Source: Halopseudomonas pelagia
GTDB taxonomy: Bacteria > Pseudomonadota > Gammaproteobacteria > Pseudomonadales > Pseudomonadaceae
Length of the DNA: 64,000 bases
Direction of reading: 5' to 3'
NCBI RefSeq assembly: GCF_009497895.1
Contig: NZ_CP033116.1
Span: 2,294,001 to 2,358,000 of the forward strand
Shown here in pieces: positions 36,310 to 43,726 of this stretch. The notes beneath the pieces were generated by a model. That model saw only the letters and a program-made list of their open reading frames with translations. It was not told where the DNA came from and did not search any database. A program made the translations under genes and the position numbers. Every line of letters starts with the position of its first letter. Positions within the stretch are counted from its first letter, which is position 1.

Positions 36310-37236
36310 CTATAGCGCCGGAGTCGCTACCGGTGCTGACAGTGTAAGAACCTCCTGGAAATAACGCGCCTCCTCCAACGGGCTGCGACCAAACAGCCGC
36401 TTGAACTCGCGGCTGAACTGCGATGGACTCTCATAACCCACTCGTTGTGACGCACTGGACGCGCTGATGCCGTTGCGGATCATCATCAGCCGTGCCTGGT
36501 GCAAGCGTATGGCCTTGATGTACTGAATGGGTGAGGTCTGGGTTACGGCTTTGAAATGGTTGTGGAAAGAAGGGACGCTCATATAAGCCTCCTTCGCTAA
36601 CGTGCTTACATCCAGGTTGCTGTCAAACTTGCCGTGAATATGTCTGAGCACCTTGGCGATGCGGCCGAAATGGCCGTCTTGTAGTAATGCAGCGCGCAGC
36701 CCGCCACCCTGTTCGCTGGTGAGTACCCGAAAAGTGATTTCGCGAAAGATTGAGGGGGCGAGCAGCTTGCTTTCCACCGGCGAGCTCAGCGCCTCCAATA
36801 ACCTGAAGATCGCATCTTCCAGCTTGGTGTCGATGGGTGTGGCGTAGAGGGTCGCCGGTTTTTTTGCATCCGCTGGCGCCGTCTCATCCACGCCCATCGC
36901 CAACTCTGCAGTTACTGCCGCATCCATGCGCAGTGCCAGCCCGAGCATGGGTTCGGCTTCGCTGGCTTCAGTTTGCGTGCTGAATGGTAGCGGCACCGAG
37001 AGGGCCAGGTAATGCCCTGCGTCATAGACAATCATCTCTCCGCCGTAATACCCGCGTTTTTTGCCCTGCAGCACGATAACGATGCTGGGTTCATAGAGTG
37101 CCTGCGTACGCGGGATAGAACGATTCGAGCGCATGAAGGTGACGCTATCCAGCGCTGACTGGGTGTAACCCTCGGTTGGCGCCAAGCGCTTTATCAGCTC
37201 GATCATGCGTGCCTGCTGATCTGATGTGCTGGCCAT
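36310..37236 (-). CDS. AraC-family transcriptional regulator (AraC_N type)
   Basis: A 308-residue regulator with an N-terminal cupin-like AraC_N domain (PSIVIVLQGKKRGYYGG) and a C-terminal pair of helix-turn-helix motifs (LAKEAYMSVPSFHNHFKAVT and RVGYESPSQFSREFKRLFG). It is transcribed away from an SDR gene 171 bp distant, the usual layout for a regulator and its target. AraC_N regulators of this type often control detoxifying oxidoreductases. Confidence 0.88.
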   Translation of the reverse strand: MASTSDQQARMIELIKRLAPTEGYTQSALDSVTFMRSNRSIPRTQALYEPSIVIVLQGKKRGYYGGEMIVYDAGHYLALSVPLPFSTQTEASEAEPMLGLALRMDAAVTAELAMGVDETAPADAKKPATLYATPIDTKLEDAIFRLLEALSSPVESKLLAPSIFREITFRVLTSEQGGGLRAALLQDGHFGRIAKVLRHIHGKFDSNLDVSTLAKEAYMSVPSFHNHFKAVTQTSPIQYIKAIRLHQARLMMIRNGISASSASQRVGYESPSQFSREFKRLFGRSPLEEARYFQEVLTLSAPVATPAL

Positions 37237-37407
37237 TTTGCTGAGTCCCGACTGGAGAGCCAGCGACTATATCAGCATATTTTCCGCTGCTTGACAGGCC
37301 CCTGATACAAATAGGCAAGGTTCCGAGATGAACGGGCCTTAGCGTTCGTGTCGTGGCTACCTAGGATGAAGCGGTAATCATTTTTCATTCAGGTATCAGC
37401 AGGAGTC

Positions 37408-38151
37408 ATGACAATGAACAGCAATATTCAAGGCAAGGTCATCCTCATTACCGGTGCCAGCAGCGGTATCGGCGAAGCCACGGCGCGCCAGCTTGCACAG
37501 CAGGGCGCCAAGGTTGTGCTGGGGGCCCGCCGCACAGATCGGCTGGAACACCTGGTAGCCGAGATCCGTGACGCCGGTGAGATCGCCATGGCCCGCCAGT
37601 TAGACGTGACGCAGCGCGAAGAAGTGCAGGCGTTCGTCGACGCGGCGCTCAACGATTTCGGCCGGATTGACGTGATCATCAATAACGCTGGCGTCATGCC
37701 GCTGTCGCCCCTGGCTGCACTCAAGGTGGACGAGTGGGATCGCATGATCGATGTAAACATTCGTGGCGTGCTGCACGGAATCGCGGCGGTGTTGCCCGTA
37801 ATGCAGAAGCAGGGTTGGGGACAGGTGATCAACGTGGCATCCATCGGCGCGCATGCGGTATCACCGACAGCGGCGGTTTACTGCGCGACCAAGTATGCGG
37901 TGTGGGCGATTTCCGATGGGCTGCGCCAGGAAAGCCCCGAGATTCGCGTTACTACCATCAGCCCCGGCGTTACAGAGTCGGAGCTGGCCGAGAGTATCTC
38001 GGACGAGCAGGGCCGTGAAGAAATGAAGGAGTTTCGCAAGGTGGCTATCAGCGCCTCCGCCATCGCCCGGGCGATCTGTTTCGCGGTTGAGCAGCCTGAT
38101 GATGTGGACACCAGCGAAATTATCGTTCGGCCCACGGCCAGCCCATTTTAA
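37408..38151 (+). CDS. Short-chain dehydrogenase/reductase
   Basis: A 247-residue classical SDR. The cofactor loop is TGASSGIG (15-22), NNAG at about 91-94, and the catalytic set has Ser in VASIGA and the YxxxK in YCATK. The basic residue after the second strand (GARRTDR) suggests NADP(H). Substrate unknown. AGGAG stands before the start. A secreted SnoaL-like gene follows 35 bp later; both are probably controlled by the divergent AraC regulator. Confidence 0.88.
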   Translation: MTMNSNIQGKVILITGASSGIGEATARQLAQQGAKVVLGARRTDRLEHLVAEIRDAGEIAMARQLDVTQREEVQAFVDAALNDFGRIDVIINNAGVMPLSPLAALKVDEWDRMIDVNIRGVLHGIAAVLPVMQKQGWGQVINVASIGAHAVSPTAAVYCATKYAVWAISDGLRQESPEIRVTTISPGVTESELAESISDEQGREEMKEFRKVAISASAIARAICFAVEQPDDVDTSEIIVRPTASPF

Positions 38152-38186
38152 GTCGATTATCGATCAAGCTCCAGGAGGATCGTCCC

Positions 38187-38666
38187 ATGCTTATCAAAAA
38201 TCGCAGTAGCAAAACTCGTGTCGTGCTGGCTCTGCTGTTTCTTATGGCCATCAGCAGCCAAGCCAATGCCCAATCTGTAGAAGAGACCAATAGCGCACTG
38301 ATTCGTCAGGCGTTCGACGATTGGGAGAATGGTCGAGGCAGCGTATTTAACCTACTGTCTGAGGATGCCGAGTGGACGGTGGCGGGCGTCAGTCCGGTGT
38401 CGGCCGTCTACCCGACCAGGCAAGCATTGGTGCAGGAGGCTGTTGAGCCGATTCACGCGCAGCTGTCGACGGCGATTACGCCAGAGGTCAAGCACATCAT
38501 TGCCCAGGGCAACAACGTAGTCGTGCTCTGGGATGGTACTGCCACTGCGCGGAACGGAGCGCCTTATAACAACAGCTACGCCTGGCACCTGGAGATGGAA
38601 GATGGTGCTATTACGCGGGTGATGGCGTTCCTTGATACCTGGGCACTGGTTGAGTTGATGGAGTAA
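38187..38666 (+). CDS. Exported SnoaL/NTF2-like protein
   Basis: A 159-residue protein with a signal peptide (MLIKNRSSKTRVVLALLFLMAI...ANAQ) and an NTF2-like fold (IRQAFDDWENG ... LLSEDAEWTVAG ... NNSYAWHLEMEDGAITRVMAFLDT). Ketosteroid-isomerase-like proteins of this type are often partnered with SDR enzymes. AGGAGG lies before the ATG. Function unknown. Confidence 0.8.
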   Translation: MLIKNRSSKTRVVLALLFLMAISSQANAQSVEETNSALIRQAFDDWENGRGSVFNLLSEDAEWTVAGVSPVSAVYPTRQALVQEAVEPIHAQLSTAITPEVKHIIAQGNNVVVLWDGTATARNGAPYNNSYAWHLEMEDGAITRVMAFLDTWALVELME

Positions 38667-38679
38667 TCAGCGCTGAAAA

Positions 38680-38797
38680 TGGATCCCCGCGTTCGCGAGG
38701 ATGACGACTTGGTGACGGCGAGACATTGCATTTGTCTCCAAGCCGCAGGAGCACAACCTGAGGCCCCGGCATCCCCGCGAAAGCGGGGATCCATTCC
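38680..38797. repeat. Two facing copies of the dispersed palindromic repeat
   Basis: Copies at 38680-38706 (TGGATCCCCGCG...GATGACG) and 38770-38797 (CATCCCCGCG...GGGGATCCATTCC) are related to those at 23.8-24.0 kb. They face each other and could pair into one long hairpin between the convergent NTF2-like and CMD genes. Confidence 0.8.
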
Positions 38798-38800
38798 GGT

Positions 38801-39256
38801 TTATTGGGTTGTCAGCTTTGGCATAAAACGGTTGGAAATGGCTATGCGGTTCCAGCTGTTGATGATCAGCACTTCAGCGGTCAGGTCGATCATGCCTTTG
38901 TCGCCAAACTCCGCCTTCACCGAGCCGTAGAGGTCGTCGTCCACCGGGGCATCAGCAATACGTGTCAAGGCTTCAGCCCAGGCCAATGCCAGGCGTTCGC
39001 GAGTGCTGAAGCCGGGCGCGTCATGCCAGCCCGCTAGCATGTCCAGGCGCTCCTGCTGTTCGCCATCCTGCCGCGCCTCTGCGGCGTGCATATGTTGGCA
39101 GAAAGCGCAGCCGTTGATCTGCGACACCCGATAGTGAATCAGGTGGGCCAATTGCGGATCCAGTGAAGCCGCCACAGCTTCGTGGATGAGGCCCAGGCCT
39201 TCGGCAATCGCAGGTTGCAAACGGTGAAATTTAGGGTAGCTCAGACGTTCTTGCAT
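38801..39256 (-). CDS. Carboxymuconolactone-decarboxylase / AhpD-like protein
   Basis: A 151-residue all-helical protein with the redox motif CAFCQHMH (Cys50, Cys53, His57), as in AhpD-type alkylhydroperoxidases. Proteins of this class reduce peroxides or act in oxidative-stress defence. A ribosome-binding AAGAGG lies 9 bases upstream. It is adjacent to an AraC-type regulator gene with the same orientation 38 bp upstream. Confidence 0.85.
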   Translation of the reverse strand: MQERLSYPKFHRLQPAIAEGLGLIHEAVAASLDPQLAHLIHYRVSQINGCAFCQHMHAAEARQDGEQQERLDMLAGWHDAPGFSTRERLALAWAEALTRIADAPVDDDLYGSVKAEFGDKGMIDLTAEVLIINSWNRIAISNRFMPKLTTQ

Positions 39257-39293
39257 GGTGTTGCTCCTCTTGAGTGGTTGAGGAGAGCATGCG

Positions 39294-40106
39294 TTATGAG
39301 CCTGGTGGGCGATTGTATATTTGCGTCAATTTGCGTTTCCGGTAGGCGCCTGGCGTTTCATCGGTATGCCGGCGAAAGTGATGGGTGAAATGCGCCTGGT
39401 CATGAAAGCCGCAGTCCAGAGCGATACTTGACACTGGCTGGGCGCCGCCAATGAGTAGATTACGAGCCCGTTTTATTTGGCCAAGGCGATTCAACTGCGC
39501 CGGGGCGAGCCCGACCTGATCGCGCAGCAGACGTTCAAGGGTTCTGCGGCTCAAGCCCTGGGTGCTGATTAGGGTATTGATATCCAACCGGCCGGTCAGT
39601 AGCCAGGGCAGCAAGCGTTGCAAGGTGCCGGGAGCCGCTTGTTGGGCTCTGGCCTGGAGCAGCAGCCAATTATCCAGTAGCGGTAGATGTCGGACCAAGG
39701 GCCAGGGGGCGCCAGTTATGCCGGCGAACAATCTGTCCCAACCCGGTAGCGAGAGGTCCGCGACCGGAATTGGCGTATCCATGAGCTCTTGTATATCCAG
39801 ACCGAATAGCGCGACCAGCCCGCCAGGCTGGAACCGAATGCCCAGGCGGCTGACAGGCCCACTGAATGATTGGTAAACCAGCCTGGAGGACGCCATAAGA
39901 GTGGCCTGCGGCGCGGCGCTGGCAAGATCAAGTATCAGACTGACCCCACCGTCAGGGTGCAACTTTTGCGGGGTGGGTAGTGCAGAAAATGTCTGCTCAA
40001 GCACCCAGTAACTTTGAATCCACGGCAGCAGCGCCATGGCTGGCGCATAGTGCACCAGCGCAACCGCTGGGCGGGGTGAGTCGGGCGTCAAAGGGCGTGG
40101 ATACAT
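39294..40106 (-). CDS. AraC-family transcriptional regulator
   Basis: A 270-residue regulator. The N-terminal half (LHPDGGVSLILDL, GIRFQPGGLVALFGL) is the DUF6597-like sensing domain, and the C-terminal half holds two helix-turn-helix motifs (LISTQGLSRRTLERLLRDQVG and ALDCGFHDQAHFTHHFRRHT). It lies upstream of the AhpD-like gene on the same strand and may control it. Confidence 0.87.
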   Translation of the reverse strand: MYPRPLTPDSPRPAVALVHYAPAMALLPWIQSYWVLEQTFSALPTPQKLHPDGGVSLILDLASAAPQATLMASSRLVYQSFSGPVSRLGIRFQPGGLVALFGLDIQELMDTPIPVADLSLPGWDRLFAGITGAPWPLVRHLPLLDNWLLLQARAQQAAPGTLQRLLPWLLTGRLDINTLISTQGLSRRTLERLLRDQVGLAPAQLNRLGQIKRARNLLIGGAQPVSSIALDCGFHDQAHFTHHFRRHTDETPGAYRKRKLTQIYNRPPGS

Positions 40107-40302
40107 GAGCGAATACCAGGCTGCTTCCGGGGCGCTAGGCGCATTGCCCGTGCGAGGCTGAGGCAGTACGAGTTTGATGATAGTTCTGGATCAAGCCTCA
40201 GGATAGCTTATGGTTGCAGGTCTAACGCGGCACATTAACTGCCGTTCCTGTAGAAGGGCGCCGAGGAGTACAGATAATCGACGCTTAAGCGTTAGAGCAG
40301 TG

Positions 40303-41256
40303 CTAGTGCGAGGCCTGGATCAATCCCCCCGGCGGATCTACCTGCACAGTGACATGCTCGATGGCGTACTGGTCCTTCAGCCATTGGGCGACCAGCGGCG
40401 GCAGTGCCAAGGCATCGGTGCCAGGCTGAGGGGTGACATGCACGGTGGCGACACAGGTTTGATCCATCAACGTCCAGGCGTGGAAATGGCCGGCCTCCAG
40501 TACGCCAGGCAATTGCGCCAGCTCGCGCTCTGCCGCTGCAGCGTCCAGCCCACGGGGTGCGGCCTGAAGCAGCACGCGGATGGAATCCGCAACCAACCCC
40601 CAGGCAGATTTGACCACCAGCAGCGCGACCAGTATCGACAGCAACGGGTCGAGAATCGTCCAGCCCGTGAGCATGATGCCGATGGCCGCGGCGATGGCAG
40701 CCACCGAGCCGAGTAGATCGCCGATCACGTGCAGTAGAGCGCCGCGCAGGTTGCCATCATCCCGATTGCCCGACCAGAGCGTCCAGGCGCCAATAATATT
40801 CACCAGCAGGCCGATCACCGCGACCACCAACATGGGTCCGGCCAGTACTTCGACCGGCGAGTTGATTCGGCTTATGGCTTCCCAAGCAATCCAGGCAACC
40901 AGAATCAGCAGGCTGGCGCCGTTGGCCAGCGCGGCGAGCACGCGTATGCGATGAAAGCCGTAAGTGCGCGTGGCATCAGCGGGCTTGCGGGCAATCCGGT
41001 AGGCGATCAGAGCCAGCAGCAGGGCGGCGGCATCGGAAATCATGTGGCCGGAGTCGGCAATCAACGCCAGTGACCCGGACAACCAGCCACCCACGGCCTG
41101 GATCAAGGCGTAACCGAACGTCAGGGCAAATACCATCAGCAGCCTACGTTCATTGGAGGTGTTCACCTCCGGTGCGTGGGAGTGGCCATGATGGTGCTCA
41201 TGCCCATGGTGGTGATCATGGGCTCCGTGCGCTGCTTCCGTGTTATGGCTACTCAC
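40303..41256 (-). CDS. Cation diffusion facilitator (zinc-type efflux) with His-rich N-terminus
   Basis: A 317-residue CDF transporter with six hydrophobic helices and a cytoplasmic C-terminal domain. The N-terminus is rich in His (residues 9-29). The transport site shows the HxxxD/DxxxD pattern, ADSGHMISDAAA in helix 2 and LHVIGDLLGSV in helix 5, typical of Zn2+ exporters such as ZitB/CzcD. GTG start at 41256 with GGGAG upstream. It overlaps no other gene and follows the GH13 gene by 24 bp. Confidence 0.9.
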   Translation of the reverse strand: MSSHNTEAAHGAHDHHHGHEHHHGHSHAPEVNTSNERRLLMVFALTFGYALIQAVGGWLSGSLALIADSGHMISDAAALLLALIAYRIARKPADATRTYGFHRIRVLAALANGASLLILVAWIAWEAISRINSPVEVLAGPMLVVAVIGLLVNIIGAWTLWSGNRDDGNLRGALLHVIGDLLGSVAAIAAAIGIMLTGWTILDPLLSILVALLVVKSAWGLVADSIRVLLQAAPRGLDAAAAERELAQLPGVLEAGHFHAWTLMDQTCVATVHVTPQPGTDALALPPLVAQWLKDQYAIEHVTVQVDPPGGLIQASH

Positions 41257-41280
41257 CTGTTGCTCCCTGGGTAAACGTGC

Positions 41281-42723
41281 TTAGCAAGTGAAGAGTTTTT
41301 CGCTGAAATCATCTTCGTCTCGATAGGTGATACGGGCGGTCTTGAAGTTGAGATCGACCAACAGGTGGCAATAGTACTCGCCGTGACGCCAGGCCATGGC
41401 CACGCTGGAATCGTTTGAATAGTTGAGCTCGAAGCGGCCATCAAAGGCCGGGTAGTTGGAGCGAAAGCGCATCAGCTTCAGCAGGCGCTGCACTACAGGC
41501 TGCTCGATGGCTTCGTCCATTTCCTCCAGGCTGTAGAAGTGCCGATTGATATCCCGCAGCTCGCCTGTGGCGTTCATCAGTTCCTCGTCGTTGCAGCCAG
41601 CCAGCAACCCGACGTAATACACTTGGGGTATGCCGGGTGTAAAGAACTGAATGGCGCGGGCGGCGATGTAGCTGTCGTCGTTGTTCATCAGGGCATCGTA
41701 GAAGGTGCAGGTGAGTTGGTAGATAGCGCCCACGCTGTTCACCCGGGCGGCGGAGCGGCGCAGAATCGGGTCGGCACTGCGGGCGCTGATGTTGTCGATC
41801 AGTTCGCGAATCTTGTTCTCGGGCAGTACACCTTCGACATCGGGGATGCAGATGCCGTCGTGGGTATCCAGCACCGTGATGCTGTTGCGCGGGCACATGC
41901 GCAGCCAGTTCTTCAGGTACACGCTGTTATTGTCGAGGAGCGTGTACAGTAGCAATGGTGGTAGGGCGAACGCATAAGGATGCATATTGCGCCGGCTGAT
42001 CGCGTACTGGAAGCTGGTATGGTCGTGCACCTCTGGCAGGCACTCGGCGCCATGCCGGGCGGCCGTTTCATTGACCCATTCGAGAATGCGATACACATCC
42101 GGCTCGACCAGGAAACAGCTGGTGCCGATCCGTTTGGTGGTATAGCCGAAGGCATCCAGACGTAGCAGCTTGATGCCTTTGCTGGTAAGAAACTGGATGT
42201 ATTCCTCCATCAGCCGGTAGGTGATGTCTGCCTCGTAGTTCAGGTCGATTTGCCGCTCGGTAAAGGTGCACCAGACGCGGTCAATGCTGCCATCGGCAAA
42301 GGTTATCTCGCGGAATGGCTCTTTCTCCTTGCGGATATGAATCTTGGCCAGGTCGTCGGGGGTGATCTCGCCAAACCGGTTGACGTGTACGAAGAGCTCG
42401 GCATAGGGCGAGTCAAAGCCATTCTGCACAAAATCCTTAAACTGCTCCGACTCATCGGAAATGTGGTTGACCGTCAGGTCTGAACAGATGTCGTATTCGG
42501 CTGCCAGCCGCTCGATGTCCTCCCAAGTGCCAAAAGCGGGATCGACTTCCTTGTGCGTCAGCGGTGAAAAACCGCCGTCAGCGTTGGAGGGGAAGAACGG
42601 CAGTATGTGTATGCCGCCGATGGCATCGGACAGGTGACGATTAATCGCCGTGTGCAGGTCGGTGAGGTTATTGCCGATGCGGTTGGGATAACAGATGAGC
42701 TGGACTGCGTTGCGTAGGATCAA
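41281..42723 (-). CDS. GH13_18 sugar phosphorylase (sucrose or glucosylglycerol phosphorylase)
   Basis: A 480-residue GH13 enzyme lacking a signal peptide. Catalytic residues are Asp190 (LLRLDAFGY), Glu231 (LPEVHDH) and Asp289 (VLDTHDGI), at nearly the same numbers as in Bifidobacterium sucrose phosphorylase. The acceptor-side loop (GICIPDVEGVLPENKIRE) differs from that enzyme, and marine relatives include glucosylglycerol phosphorylase and sucrose-6'-phosphate phosphorylase, so the substrate is open. It would release glucose-1-phosphate from a compatible solute. No transporter or sugar kinase gene is next to it. Confidence 0.88.
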   Translation of the reverse strand: MILRNAVQLICYPNRIGNNLTDLHTAINRHLSDAIGGIHILPFFPSNADGGFSPLTHKEVDPAFGTWEDIERLAAEYDICSDLTVNHISDESEQFKDFVQNGFDSPYAELFVHVNRFGEITPDDLAKIHIRKEKEPFREITFADGSIDRVWCTFTERQIDLNYEADITYRLMEEYIQFLTSKGIKLLRLDAFGYTTKRIGTSCFLVEPDVYRILEWVNETAARHGAECLPEVHDHTSFQYAISRRNMHPYAFALPPLLLYTLLDNNSVYLKNWLRMCPRNSITVLDTHDGICIPDVEGVLPENKIRELIDNISARSADPILRRSAARVNSVGAIYQLTCTFYDALMNNDDSYIAARAIQFFTPGIPQVYYVGLLAGCNDEELMNATGELRDINRHFYSLEEMDEAIEQPVVQRLLKLMRFRSNYPAFDGRFELNYSNDSSVAMAWRHGEYYCHLLVDLNFKTARITYRDEDDFSEKLFTC

Positions 42724-42991
42724 TGTGGCCTCCAGGTGCTCGCGTTAATCGGTTCGAGATTTATGCTGTGCAATAGGTTTTTCGACAATTATCACATTAC
42801 AGATTCCTATGCACTTTTCGTGCTGATCCCGGCACAAAGAATCTGCTATGGCATTGCAAGCCATGATCCCAGGCACATGAACGCGCTCTGTAGCGCGCTC
42901 CTGGTCGGACGGTATGAACTTATCCAGCCGCTGCCAATCCATCGTACACAACTTTTCTGGCACTGAGTGCCCATCAAGCAGGAGTCCTGGC

Positions 42992-43522
42992 ATGACTATT
43001 TGTTCGCGACATCTATTTTCACGGCGTCTGCTGGCGGCCACGCTCCTGGGGCTCTGTACGGCTGCTCCTCTGGCCCTCGCTGAGTCAGATTCGCTGGGCT
43101 GGATAGAAAAAGGGCTGGTATTACCCGAACGAGTCGCAGTGAAATTCAAGTTGGATACGGGGGCATTGACCTCTTCCATGCACGCTGAAGACATTGATGA
43201 ATTTGAAAAGGATGGGGATGACTGGGTTCGTTTTAGCGTAGAGCTGGAAGACGTCGACCGTGACGAGAAGATCGAGTCGACCTTTGAACGCGAAGTACGG
43301 CGCTACATCAAGGTGCGTGGTGCTGGCGGGGCCGAGAGACGGCCGGTAGTGATGATGAAAATTTGTATTGGTGACAAGGTCTATGACGAGCAGTTCTCAT
43401 TGAATGACCGTGACCGGATGAACTATCCCGTCCTTATCGGCCGCCGAACGTTGGAAAACATCGGTGCGGTAGTAGATTCCAGCAAGACTTTTACCACCGA
43501 GCCAGATTGCAGCAACACCTGA
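42992..43522 (+). CDS. Exported retropepsin-like (RimK-protease-like) protein
   Basis: A 176-residue protein with a signal peptide (residues 1-30). The retropepsin-type active-site motif is KLDTGALTSS (Asp55-Thr-Gly), and MNYPVLIGRRTLENIG near the end is the hallmark of the 'ATP-dependent zinc protease / RimK-linked' family (PF05618), now viewed as aspartic peptidases. The start at 42992 has AGGAG and yields the signal peptide; the longer frame from 42914 does not. Target unknown. Confidence 0.85.
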   Translation: MTICSRHLFSRRLLAATLLGLCTAAPLALAESDSLGWIEKGLVLPERVAVKFKLDTGALTSSMHAEDIDEFEKDGDDWVRFSVELEDVDRDEKIESTFEREVRRYIKVRGAGGAERRPVVMMKICIGDKVYDEQFSLNDRDRMNYPVLIGRRTLENIGAVVDSSKTFTTEPDCSNT

Positions 43523-43645
43523 TCTGAAGGTGTCCAGAGCGCCTTGCTCTCAAATCCCCCCCCTTACCAATTGGCAGCAATGCGAACGCCGCAAGCCCTC
43601 ACTTGCGGCGCCAGGAACAAAATTAGCTCATTCTTTTGTTCTATT

Positions 43646-43658
43646 GTTATAACATAAC
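43646..43658. promoter_or_regulatory. Zur box upstream of the zinc receptor gene
   Basis: GTTATAACATAAC is a perfect inverted repeat (GTTAT-aac-ATAAC) agreeing with the Zur consensus GTTATA-N-TATAAC at all but one position. It lies 69 bp before the TonB receptor gene and would shut it off when zinc is plentiful. Confidence 0.78.
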
Positions 43659-43726
43659 GTTTATATTCTCCCCCGGTTCGCTACTGGCGACACATTGCGC
43701 ACAAACAATATGCACAAGGGAGATTT

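Noticed and set aside
41140-41260. Alternating CAT/CAC-rich sequence at the CDF N-terminus taken as a simple repeat
   Set aside because: It is explained by the His-rich coding sequence of the metal transporter and is not a separate repeat.
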